25,239 bases of DNA from CAZRHH01 sp964599885 (lineage in GTDB: Bacteria; Chloroflexota; Dehalococcoidia; DSTF01; JACRBR01), in assembly GCA_964599885.1 (NCBI GenBank), contig CAZRHH010000046.1, positions 1 through 25,239 on the forward strand, written 5' to 3'. A program made the position numbers and the translations under genes. Every line of letters starts with the position of its first letter. Position 1 is the stretch's first letter. The notes below the pieces were generated by a model that worked only from the letters and a program-made list of their open reading frames with translations, was not told the DNA's origin and did no database searches. Below are positions 1 to 5,834 of this stretch, in pieces.

Positions 1-1
1 G

Positions 2-244
2 AACGCGCTGGCGCTGCGCCCGCCGGAAGCGATCGCGATGCACTACGGCCGCGGCAGCGCTGACGCGCATCTCGCGGCAGCGGCGGCGGCGGGCATCGAG
101 GCGATCGAGCTGCGGAACGAACGGCTGGCGTTCGATGTGGATGCGCCGGAGGATCTGATCGAGATGGCGACGCTGCCGGTTGGCGCGGCGACGGCGGGCT
201 GGCTCGCGGCGCGCGCGCACTATGCCGCGGAGCACACGAGCTGA
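2..244 (+). CDS. cofC: CofC/FbiD-type phospholactate/PEP guanylyltransferase, C-terminal part (5' truncated by window)
   Basis: The frame is open from the window edge and encodes about 80 residues. It begins with NALALRPPEAI, followed by a Gly-rich stretch and the FDVDAPEDL motif near the end. NAL-LRPP and D-D-PEDL are typical of the C-terminal half of CofC/FbiD, the nucleotidyltransferase that joins GMP to phospholactate or PEP in coenzyme F420 synthesis. The N-terminal nucleotide-binding half lies outside the window. The stop codon overlaps the next ATG (TGATG), so the downstream nitroreductase is probably translationally coupled, which supports an F420 role. A MobA-like transferase of another pathway is possible but less likely given the neighbour. 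Confidence 0.75.
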   Translation, partial: NALALRPPEAIAMHYGRGSADAHLAAAAAAGIEAIELRNERLAFDVDAPEDLIEMATLPVGAATAGWLAARAHYAAEHTS

Positions 245-846
245 TGGACGCACTCGACGCGATACGCACACGCCGCTCGCTGCGGCAACTGAGCGGGAAG
301 CGCGTGCCGCACGAACTGCTCGACGACGTGCTCGAGCTGGCGGCGACGGCGCCGGCGCCGCATCACACCCGTCCCTGGCGCTACGTGATCGTGCTGCCGC
401 GATCGCGCGACCGGCTATGCGAACTGATGGGCGCGGCGTGGCGCGCCGATCTGGAGCGCGACGGGCATCCGGCAGAGCTGATCGAGAAGCTGCTACGGCG
501 CTCGGCGCGGCAGATCACGACGGCGCCGGCGCTGCTGCTGGCGTGCCTGACGAACGAAGGGCTGCGCGCCTGGCCGGACGAGCGTCGCGCGCGCAACGAG
601 TGGGCGATGGCGCAGCAGTCGATCGGCGCGGCAATGCAGAACATCATGCTGGCGTCGCACGCGCTGGGGCTGTCGTCGTACTGGATCTCGGCGCCCCTGT
701 TCGCGCCGGAAGCGTGTACGGAGGCGCTGGCGCTGCCCGACGGCTACGTCGCGCAGGCGTTCATCGTGCTCGGGTATCCGCGCGAGGGCGTCGCGCCGAA
801 GCCGCGGGCTGCGGCGGATCTGTCGAAGCTGGTGATCGAGCGGTGA
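244..846 (+). CDS. Nitroreductase-family flavoprotein, probable dehydro-F420-0 reductase (FbiB C-terminal-domain type)
   Basis: The protein has 200 residues, the length of a single nitroreductase domain. RTRRSLRQLS near residues 8-17 is the usual FMN-phosphate-binding start. APAPHHTRPWRYV (residues 37-49) is the nitroreductase SAP-N-QPWRF motif in the form seen in FbiB C-terminal domains. A GLSSYWIS segment and the closing IVLGYPREGVAPKPR complete the fold. In actinobacterial FbiB this domain is fused to the gamma-glutamyl ligase and reduces dehydro-F420-0; here it stands alone. The start overlaps the cofC stop by one base, so both are probably one operon. From context I infer reduction of the PEP-derived intermediate. 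A general nitroreductase is the alternative. Confidence 0.8.
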   Translation: MDALDAIRTRRSLRQLSGKRVPHELLDDVLELAATAPAPHHTRPWRYVIVLPRSRDRLCELMGAAWRADLERDGHPAELIEKLLRRSARQITTAPALLLACLTNEGLRAWPDERRARNEWAMAQQSIGAAMQNIMLASHALGLSSYWISAPLFAPEACTEALALPDGYVAQAFIVLGYPREGVAPKPRAAADLSKLVIER

Positions 847-931
847 GTGCAGCGCGCCGGGTGCGGAACTCGTGCTTGACTGCCGCGCTATCGACGGTGC
901 AGAGCCGGCGCCACAGATGACTGGAGGATAT

Positions 932-1615
932 GTGTCTCGATCATTCGCTATCGCAGCAGCAGCGCTGCTCCTAGTGGCGGCGATCATGCAAGCATCATGC
1001 TCATCTGACGCCGCGGAACCGGTTGTCCAAGCCACGCAGACGCCGGAGGTGGTCGCCGTACGCGGCATGGGTGAGCCGCACTGGGCCAGTCACCAAGGCG
1101 AGAGCCTCGCGACCATGTTGAGGTACTACCCAGCCGTCTTCGTCGCAGACGTCGTGGATGTTCGAACCGAGCAAACCAGCCGAGTGCCGCCGGAGCTGCG
1201 TCTTACTCCATATCCAACCATCGAGGGCAAACCCGACGGGAGCCAGCTGCTTTCCCCTCCCGTTTCCATTTATACCCTTCAAGTGATCGAGGCGCTGACC
1301 GCCGAAGCACCAGCCGCGGGTGGAACCGTGCAGTTCGCCAACGAGGGGGGCGATGTCCTGGTCGGCGAAAACCAGGTAGAGCGCTGGGTGGCCGAGGGCG
1401 ACGAACTCCCGATCGTCGGCCAGCGCTACCTATTTTTCGCAGTTGAGTCAACGACTCGCGCTGGAGCGTTCAACTCTGCCCCGTGGGGAAAATTCCGGAT
1501 TCAGAACGGAGTGGTTGAGGCGCCTGGCGCGTGGACGAGTCTAGGCGTCGCGTCGCTCGCCGGGGCAAATCTCACCGCCGCAGCCAACGCGATAACACTA
1601 TCAGAGGCAGATTGA
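932..1615 (+). CDS. Predicted secreted lipoprotein of unknown function
   Basis: The frame is open from 872, but only GTG at 932 has a Shine-Dalgarno (GGAGGA, 923-928), so I start there; ATG at 917 is an alternative without one. The N-terminus reads SRSFAIAAAALLLVAAIMQ followed by ASC, a signal peptide with a somewhat atypical lipobox, so membrane anchoring through Cys is likely. About 200 extracytoplasmic residues follow with a pattern of short strands (VFVADVVDVRTEQ, YTLQVIEAL, GQRYLFFAV). I do not recognise a named family with certainty; the pattern resembles small secreted beta-rich domains. The stop overlaps the ATG of the metalloprotease by one base, so the two are coupled. Third codon positions look less G/C-biased than in the neighbouring metabolic genes. 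Confidence 0.7.
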   Translation: MSRSFAIAAAALLLVAAIMQASCSSDAAEPVVQATQTPEVVAVRGMGEPHWASHQGESLATMLRYYPAVFVADVVDVRTEQTSRVPPELRLTPYPTIEGKPDGSQLLSPPVSIYTLQVIEALTAEAPAAGGTVQFANEGGDVLVGENQVERWVAEGDELPIVGQRYLFFAVESTTRAGAFNSAPWGKFRIQNGVVEAPGAWTSLGVASLAGANLTAAANAITLSEAD

Positions 1616-2472
1616 TGTTTCCAGAGAGTTATCGACGAGCCTTGCGAGCATTGGTTTTCGCAGCACCCGTTTTCGCCTTGGTTTGGAGCGCCACTTCGGT
1701 GGAAGCGCATGGCGGTTCCGTGCATCATGAGCATCAACTGCATTCGGATCGCTGGTACCAGCAGGTGCAGGGCGGCAACTACGCCGCGTGGATGACCCTA
1801 TCCGGGAACCCGATTCAATATTACTGTGACGGAAACCAGGACGTTTGTGCGTCCAAATGGGGAGCCACCATCAGCACAGCAATCGGCGAGTGGAACGGCA
1901 CGCCGACGACCGTCTTTCTGGGTGTGCAGCCAACGTACAGCTCCAACCATGATGTGACGGTGACTGTCGTCGACCGCATTCCTGAATCTCCCGGGTCGCA
2001 TGGGCGAGCGGTCATTTACCCGGGCCCGTTTCCGGTGCCAGCTTGTCCAATCGACGGTATATGCCCGCCGAACTCCACCATTTATTTCGCGGATGTTTTC
2101 GTCGCCGACGATAACGTGGCTACTGGAACGCCCGGGAAAGTCGTGGCGCTCCATGAGCTCGGGCACGTCTTCGGGATTGCGCACGAGCAGCATCAATACG
2201 CGTGTGGCGATTCGCCCGACGGCTCAGTCCCGCCCTCGATAATGAACTACGACTGTATCGGCCCGCCGCCGGCGCCCCAATTCAGCAACATTACGCAGTA
2301 CGATAGGTGCGGCGTTAACCATGCGTACGAAGATCCGGCGTTCGGACAACAGGGGTGTGTAAGCTGTCCCTCGGGGGGCGTGAATAGCGACGCCGCACCT
2401 ATCCCGTCTGCGCCCCCGCTTGCGCCTCAGACCGCCGATATCACTATCACTAATGGCGACAAACGTACCTGA
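1615..2472 (+). CDS. Secreted metzincin-type zinc metalloprotease, 3' frameshifted
   Basis: The 285-residue product has a signal peptide (residues 1-31, ending SVEA before HGG). The zinc motif HELGHVFGIAH is at residues 180-190, the metzincin consensus HExxHxxGxxH. The Met-turn SIMNY follows, with Met near residue 210. Paired cysteines (YYCDGNQDVC, VPACPIDGIC, GCVSC) suggest disulfides outside the cell. It is probably an exported protease of the matrixin-like M10 group; the substrate is unknown. The start ATG overlaps the stop of the lipoprotein gene. The frame ends at TGA 2470-2472, but the next frame continues directly with a calcium-binding repeat (see 2462-2614). Removing one A from the run at 2461-2463 joins them, so the stop appears to come from a frameshift in the organism or in the assembly. 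Confidence 0.85.
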   Translation: MFPESYRRALRALVFAAPVFALVWSATSVEAHGGSVHHEHQLHSDRWYQQVQGGNYAAWMTLSGNPIQYYCDGNQDVCASKWGATISTAIGEWNGTPTTVFLGVQPTYSSNHDVTVTVVDRIPESPGSHGRAVIYPGPFPVPACPIDGICPPNSTIYFADVFVADDNVATGTPGKVVALHELGHVFGIAHEQHQYACGDSPDGSVPPSIMNYDCIGPPPAPQFSNITQYDRCGVNHAYEDPAFGQQGCVSCPSGGVNSDAAPIPSAPPLAPQTADITITNGDKRT

Positions 2473-2990
2473 CCGATGCGACGCCGACGAAGATAACGAT
2501 GGCTTGTATGACGGGTTCGAGCTGAATCCCGGTGGCGGGCAGGCGGGATCCTACTGCGGCGCGACGACGCTGCGCAAAGTTGCCGATCATGATAACGACG
2601 CGGTACGCGTTTGATGCCTTGCTTCAAGAGCGGGACGTTGAAGTTGATGAGGAGACCGAGTTCCAGCTTCGTCAGCTTGAGGTAAGTGAGGAGCTGCGCT
2701 TCGTGGATCGGCCCGAGCGCGTCGACGCACTTGAGTTCGACGATCAACCGGTTGTCGACGACGAGATCGAGGCGATATCCGCAGTCGAGCCGCACGTCTC
2801 GATAGGCGACAGGTACTGGACGCTGGCGCTCGAACGGAATTCGGGCCAGCGAAAGCTCGTAGCAAAGGCACTCCTCGTACGCGGACTCAAGTAGCCCAGG
2901 TCCGAGCTCACGATGAATGTTGATGCAAGCGCCAATGACGCGCTCGCTCAACTCGTTCAATGCGGGCCGATTCTCCGAAACGCTATCCAT
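2427..2990 (-). CDS. GxxExxY family protein with an aberrant C-terminal read-through
   Basis: The start ATG at 2990 has a Shine-Dalgarno (AGAGGA) four bases upstream. Residues 1-129 match the GxxExxY family: RVIGACINIHRELGPG, then the signature G32-x-x-E35-x-x-Y38, then YRLDLVVDNRLIVELK with D75, E85 and K87, which look like a PD-(D/E)XK nuclease-type core. It ends LLINFNVPLLKQGIKRV, where family members normally stop within a few codons. Here the frame runs on for about 58 Arg-rich codons antisense to the protease tail, so those residues are probably not genuine. The authentic part is about 2604-2990. The biochemical role of the family is not established. A CACAGAGGCAC repeat lies just upstream. 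Confidence 0.75.
   Translation of the reverse strand: MDSVSENRPALNELSERVIGACINIHRELGPGLLESAYEECLCYELSLARIPFERQRPVPVAYRDVRLDCGYRLDLVVDNRLIVELKCVDALGPIHEAQLLTYLKLTKLELGLLINFNVPLLKQGIKRVPRRYHDRQLCAASSRRSRIPPARHRDSARTRHTSHRYLRRRRIGQVRLSPLVIVISAV
2462..2614 (+). pseudogene. Out-of-frame remnant of the protease tail: thrombospondin type-3-like Ca-binding repeat, then truncated
   Basis: In the frame one step from the protease, translation gives NVPDRCDADEDNDGLYDG, then FELNPGGG and a Cys-containing loop, and a second start of a repeat (VADHDNDA). DxDxDGxxD followed by FELN is the thrombospondin type-3/dockerin-like calcium-binding pattern common in tails of secreted bacterial proteases. The first residues continue the protease frame if one A of the AAA at 2461-2463 is removed (DNVPDRC). 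The second repeat breaks off after DHDND near 2605, about where the GxxExxY gene on the other strand loses its own family similarity. I read this as the broken C-terminal domain of the protease. Confidence 0.7.
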
Positions 2991-2995
2991 CCAAT

Positions 2996-3022
2996 CCTCT
3001 GTGCCTCTGTGCCTCTGTGGTG
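2996..3022 (-). repeat. CACAGAGGCAC-type tandem repeat upstream of the GxxExxY gene
   Basis: Read on the minus strand the segment is CACCACAG followed by tandem copies of the 9-nt unit AGGCACAG. Related sequence occurs at 15183-15225. The element sits between the meaB stop and the GxxExxY start. From general experience such repeats are frequent beside GxxExxY genes in many phyla; whether they move together is inference. Confidence 0.6.
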
Positions 3023-3026
3023 AACG

Positions 3027-3962
3027 TCACTCGCCGATTAGCAGATCCGCGGCCGTGTGCGGATCGACTTCCCGCGACGCCACGCGCGCCACCAGATCCG
3101 ATAGCCGGCCGTCGCTGTGTTCGATCACGAGGCGGTCGATGAGGCGCTGGCGGGCTAGGGCGAGGACCTGGTGGCGGGCTTGCTCGATGCGGTGGGTGTC
3201 GCGGATGCCGTTCCGGGCGATGTAGTCGCGATGCTCGTCGAGCGCGTCGGCGAGATCGCCGATGCCATCGCCGAGCGCGCCGGCGGTGCGAACGATCGGC
3301 GTGCGGCGGCCGGTGTGCGCGGCATCGACGATCGACGCGAGCTGGCGCGCGAGCAGATCGGCGTTCGGCAGGTCGCTCTTGTTGACGACGAGAATGTCGG
3401 CGATCTCCATCATGCCCGCTTTCATCGCCTGCACGTCGTCGCCGGAGCCCGGCGTGAGGACGACGACCGTCGTGTCGGCCATCGCGGCGACTTCGACTTC
3501 ATCCTGGCCGGCGCCGACCGTCTCGACGAGCACGATGTCCTTGCCGAAGGCGTCCAGCGCCGTCACGACGCCGGCCGTCGACGGCGCGAGGCCGCCGAGG
3601 TTGCCGCGCGTCGCCATGCTGCGCATGAACACGTCGCGGTCCGACGTCAGGTCCTGCATGCGGATGCGGTCGCCGAGCAGCGCGCCCTGGCTGAACGGGC
3701 TGGTGGGATCGATGGCGACGATGCCGAGCGTCTTGCCGCGCGCGCGCAGTTCGCGGGCGAGGGCGCCGGTGAGCGTGCTCTTGCCGGAGCCGGCGGATCC
3801 GGTGATACCGATCGTGTGGGCGGCGCCGGAGCGCGGGTACAGCAGCGCCAGCGCGCGGCGTCCTGCCGGCGTGTCGTTTTCGATCAGCGTGAGCGTGCGG
3901 CCGAGTGCGCGGCGGTTGCCCGCCAGCAGTCGCTCGACGAGGGCGTCGACTTCGGTGTTCAA
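3027..3962 (-). CDS. meaB: MeaB/ArgK-type GTPase, methylmalonyl-CoA mutase chaperone
   Basis: The 311-residue protein is close to family length. It has Walker A GSAGSGKST (55-63), ETVGAGQDEVEV (147-158), which contains the conserved switch segment of G3E/MeaB GTPases, and the guanine-specificity motif NKSD (194-197). The SRGxLGGL-like segment appears as TRGNLGGLAP (118-127). MeaB loads and protects adenosylcobalamin in methylmalonyl-CoA mutase using GTP; the cytosolic partner is the B12 subunit encoded just upstream (4004-4435). The only usable start in frame is TTG at 3962, since TGA lies in frame nine codons upstream. The gap to the mutase gene is 41 nt of tandem repeat. Co-transcription with the mutase subunit is likely. 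Confidence 0.93.
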   Translation of the reverse strand: MNTEVDALVERLLAGNRRALGRTLTLIENDTPAGRRALALLYPRSGAAHTIGITGSAGSGKSTLTGALARELRARGKTLGIVAIDPTSPFSQGALLGDRIRMQDLTSDRDVFMRSMATRGNLGGLAPSTAGVVTALDAFGKDIVLVETVGAGQDEVEVAAMADTTVVVLTPGSGDDVQAMKAGMMEIADILVVNKSDLPNADLLARQLASIVDAAHTGRRTPIVRTAGALGDGIGDLADALDEHRDYIARNGIRDTHRIEQARHQVLALARQRLIDRLVIEHSDGRLSDLVARVASREVDPHTAADLLIGE

Positions 3963-4003
3963 GATGTGGTGCTCACGATGTGGCGCTCAAGATGTGCGCG
4001 CGC
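3960..4003 (-). repeat. Three copies of a ~14-nt tandem repeat between the mutase subunit and meaB
   Basis: On the minus strand the spacer reads as AGCGCGCGCACATCTTG, then AGCGCCACATCGTG, then AGCACCACATCTTG, after which meaB continues. The last TTG is the meaB start codon and the first AGC overlaps the end of the mutase stop region. No other sequence is present in the spacer, so the ribosome-binding context of meaB is made of repeat units. Confidence 0.65.
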
Positions 4004-4435
4004 TCAGCCTGCGTTGCTCGCGTTGGCGGTGCGCGCGGCGGCCCAGTCGTTGACGAACTTGATGATGTCCTGCGTCGACGTGCCGGGGCCGAAGACGCCG
4101 GAGAAGCCCATCTGCTTCAGCGGCTCGATGTCGGCGTCGGGGATGATGCCGCCGGCGAAGAGCAGCACCTCGGACGGGTCGACCTCGCGCTCTTTCAGCG
4201 CGTTGATGACGCGCGGGAACAACTCCATGTGCGCGCCCGAGAGGATGCTGAGGCCGATGACGTCGGCGTCTTCCTGGAGCGCGGCCTCGGCGATCATGTC
4301 AGGCGTCTGGCGGATGCCGGTGTAGATCACTTCCATGCCGGCGTCGCGGAGGGCGCGCGCGACGACTTTGGCGCCGCGATCGTGGCCATCGAGGCCGGGT
4401 TTGGCGATGAGGACGCGGAGTTTGGTATCAGCCAT
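4004..4435 (-). CDS. mcmA2: Methylmalonyl-CoA mutase, small cobalamin-binding subunit
   Basis: The 143-residue protein is one B12-binding Rossmann-like domain. It contains GLDGHDRGAKVVARALRD with the DxHxxG signature (D16-G21, lower-ligand H18). LSILSGAH and GGIIPDADIEPLKQMG supply the GG and SxL elements of the cobalamin fold. It ends GVFGPGTSTQDIIKFV, typical of the methylmalonyl-CoA mutase C-terminal subunit of two-subunit enzymes. Together with a large catalytic subunit, absent from this window, it interconverts methylmalonyl-CoA and succinyl-CoA. I take ATG at 4435 (MADTKLRVLIAK) as start; a longer frame to 4570 lacks family similarity. There is no Shine-Dalgarno, but TATACT lies ten bases upstream, suggesting a leaderless transcript. 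Confidence 0.93.
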   Translation of the reverse strand: MADTKLRVLIAKPGLDGHDRGAKVVARALRDAGMEVIYTGIRQTPDMIAEAALQEDADVIGLSILSGAHMELFPRVINALKEREVDPSEVLLFAGGIIPDADIEPLKQMGFSGVFGPGTSTQDIIKFVNDWAAARTANASNAG

Positions 4436-4445
4436 AACGTTGGGG

Positions 4446-4451
4446 AGTATA
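4446..4451 (-). promoter_or_regulatory. Putative -10 element (TATACT) for a leaderless mcmA2-meaB transcript
   Basis: TATACT on the minus strand is followed by CCCCAACGTT and then the ATG at 4435. Spacing would place the transcription start at or next to the start codon. The same layout with TACACT precedes the epimerase gene at 7634-7639. No convincing -35 hexamer is seen. Confidence 0.4.
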
Positions 4452-4650
4452 GGGGGCGCGGGGGTGCCAGAACAGAGCGCGCGGGCGCGGAGAACAGAGG
4501 GCAGCCGTTCCGATGCATCCACATGCTGCTCGCTCCGCGCCTGACAGCGTCCCGCGACGGCCCGGATCATCGTCCTGCGCCGTTATTTGACAGCCTCTCT
4601 AACCGATGGTACTGATTATGTTCATCACGGGGCGGGGCGGAGGTGGTTCG

Positions 4651-5142
4651 ATGAAGCAAGCGGTTCTCACCCTCGCGGTACTTGCCGCATTCGCCCTACT
4701 TGGTGCCCTGGTTCCAACGGACAGCGCGTCCGCTGCCTATAACGGCAAGAGCACGAGTTGTCCCGCCGGGGTTCGGACTTGCTCCTCATACACGGCTCGG
4801 GGCGTGCAAGGCACCACGTATTACGCGGTTGGACAATCCGTCGCAACGACCAGCGTCGCCGAAGCATTCGCGTGGGTGCGCGGAACCAACATCTACCACC
4901 AGGGTTCTGTACTCTGGGAAGAGGCTTGCCAGATTAACAACGGTACGACGTGTACAACTGGATACGCGTATCTATGTGACACCTTGCCTCCCCCAGCAGG
5001 ATGCGGCCCGAACAATTACACCTACTGGTACGGTACGAACTGGTCGTGGTTCAAACCCGCATCGGTTCAATATGCGCTGTTCACCGCCACTCGCTCCGGT
5101 GCGGATACCTCGTACTGCTGGAATTCGATGGAGTGCGTATGA
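4651..5142 (+). CDS. Secreted cysteine-paired protein of unknown function
   Basis: Start at ATG 4651 is chosen because GGAGGTGG lies at 4639-4646 and a signal peptide follows at once (MKQAVLTLAVLAAFALLGA, cleavage near SASA-AY). The frame is open further upstream from 4606. The mature part of about 130 residues has eight cysteines in four close pairs (CPAGVRTC, CQINNGTTC, CDTLPPPAGC, CWNSMEC), and many Tyr, Trp, Thr and Asn. That fits a small disulfide-stabilised exported domain, perhaps carbohydrate- or surface-binding, but I do not recognise a family. The stop overlaps the next start (ATGA), so the following membrane-anchored protein is coupled. Base use is less GC-biased than in the adjoining mutase genes. 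Confidence 0.7.
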   Translation: MKQAVLTLAVLAAFALLGALVPTDSASAAYNGKSTSCPAGVRTCSSYTARGVQGTTYYAVGQSVATTSVAEAFAWVRGTNIYHQGSVLWEEACQINNGTTCTTGYAYLCDTLPPPAGCGPNNYTYWYGTNWSWFKPASVQYALFTATRSGADTSYCWNSMECV

Positions 5143-5765
5143 CCCGCAAGACCGAATCTCCGCTGCGGCTACAGACGGCGATCGCAGCGGCGATGGTCGT
5201 TGCGATCGTCGCTGGCGTTGCGCTGGTCTGGCCGAACTCATCGGGGGATCGAACGGCAGTGAGCGCGGAGGCCGAAGCATACGTCCTCAGCGCCGAGCCG
5301 GGCGCGACTGAGCTCCCGCCTGTACTCGACGGCGCACGTCAGGTGGGCAGCCTTGAAGAACTGAAGGATGCGGTAGCTGGCCCGGCGGTGATTGTCGTGG
5401 ATCGGAGCGTGGCGCCGAGCCTCGGCGACGAGTCGCTGCGCGCGTACGCGGCGAAGGGCTATGCGCTCGTCGGGTTGAATGTCCCGCTTGACAGGCTGAC
5501 TGACCTCGCCGGATTCACCGGCGAGATCACAAGCATCAATCCAGAATTCGGCGAACACGAGCCGGAAACGGCGACGTTCGAGGGCGACTTCTTCAGCGTC
5601 GTATGGCGCACGCCCGCTGACGCGACGACGCAGCGGTGGAGCCGCGGCCAACAGGACTTGTCTCCGGGGTTGTTTGCCACCGTCTTAGCTGACCTCAAGC
5701 TTCGCTCGGCTGGCCTTGCCCGCGACGATGCAGGCAACCTCGTACCGCTCGAGGAATACGAATAG
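5139..5765 (+). CDS. Membrane-anchored protein of unknown function, coupled to the secreted cysteine-rich protein
   Basis: The ATG at 5139 overlaps the preceding stop by four bases. The 208-residue product has a short basic N-terminus, one hydrophobic segment (AIAAAMVVAIVAGVALVW, about residues 14-31) without an obvious cleavage site, then a soluble region outside the membrane. The segment AGPAVIVVDRSVAPSLGDESLRAYAAKGYALVGLNVPLDRL looks like an alternating strand-helix fold (quoted only to guide comparison in two parts: AGPAVIVVDRSV and YAAKGYALVGLNV). I recognise no family. A similar two-gene coupled secreted pair lies at 932-2472, but the sequences are not evidently related. Confidence 0.65.
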   Translation: MTRKTESPLRLQTAIAAAMVVAIVAGVALVWPNSSGDRTAVSAEAEAYVLSAEPGATELPPVLDGARQVGSLEELKDAVAGPAVIVVDRSVAPSLGDESLRAYAAKGYALVGLNVPLDRLTDLAGFTGEITSINPEFGEHEPETATFEGDFFSVVWRTPADATTQRWSRGQQDLSPGLFATVLADLKLRSAGLARDDAGNLVPLEEYE

Positions 5766-5834
5766 CTTTTCGGCCCCATGATCAATCCGGCTAAAAGCGC
5801 ATCGGCCGCCAGCTTCCGGCTGCTGAGCGTTCGG

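Noticed and set aside
493..1068. Minus-strand frame of 191 codons opposite the nitroreductase
   Set aside because: Shadow of the nitroreductase and lipoprotein genes; Arg-rich with no motif.
3171..4325. A 384-codon plus-strand frame across meaB and the mutase subunit
   Set aside because: Both minus-strand genes carry complete catalytic motifs; this frame has none.
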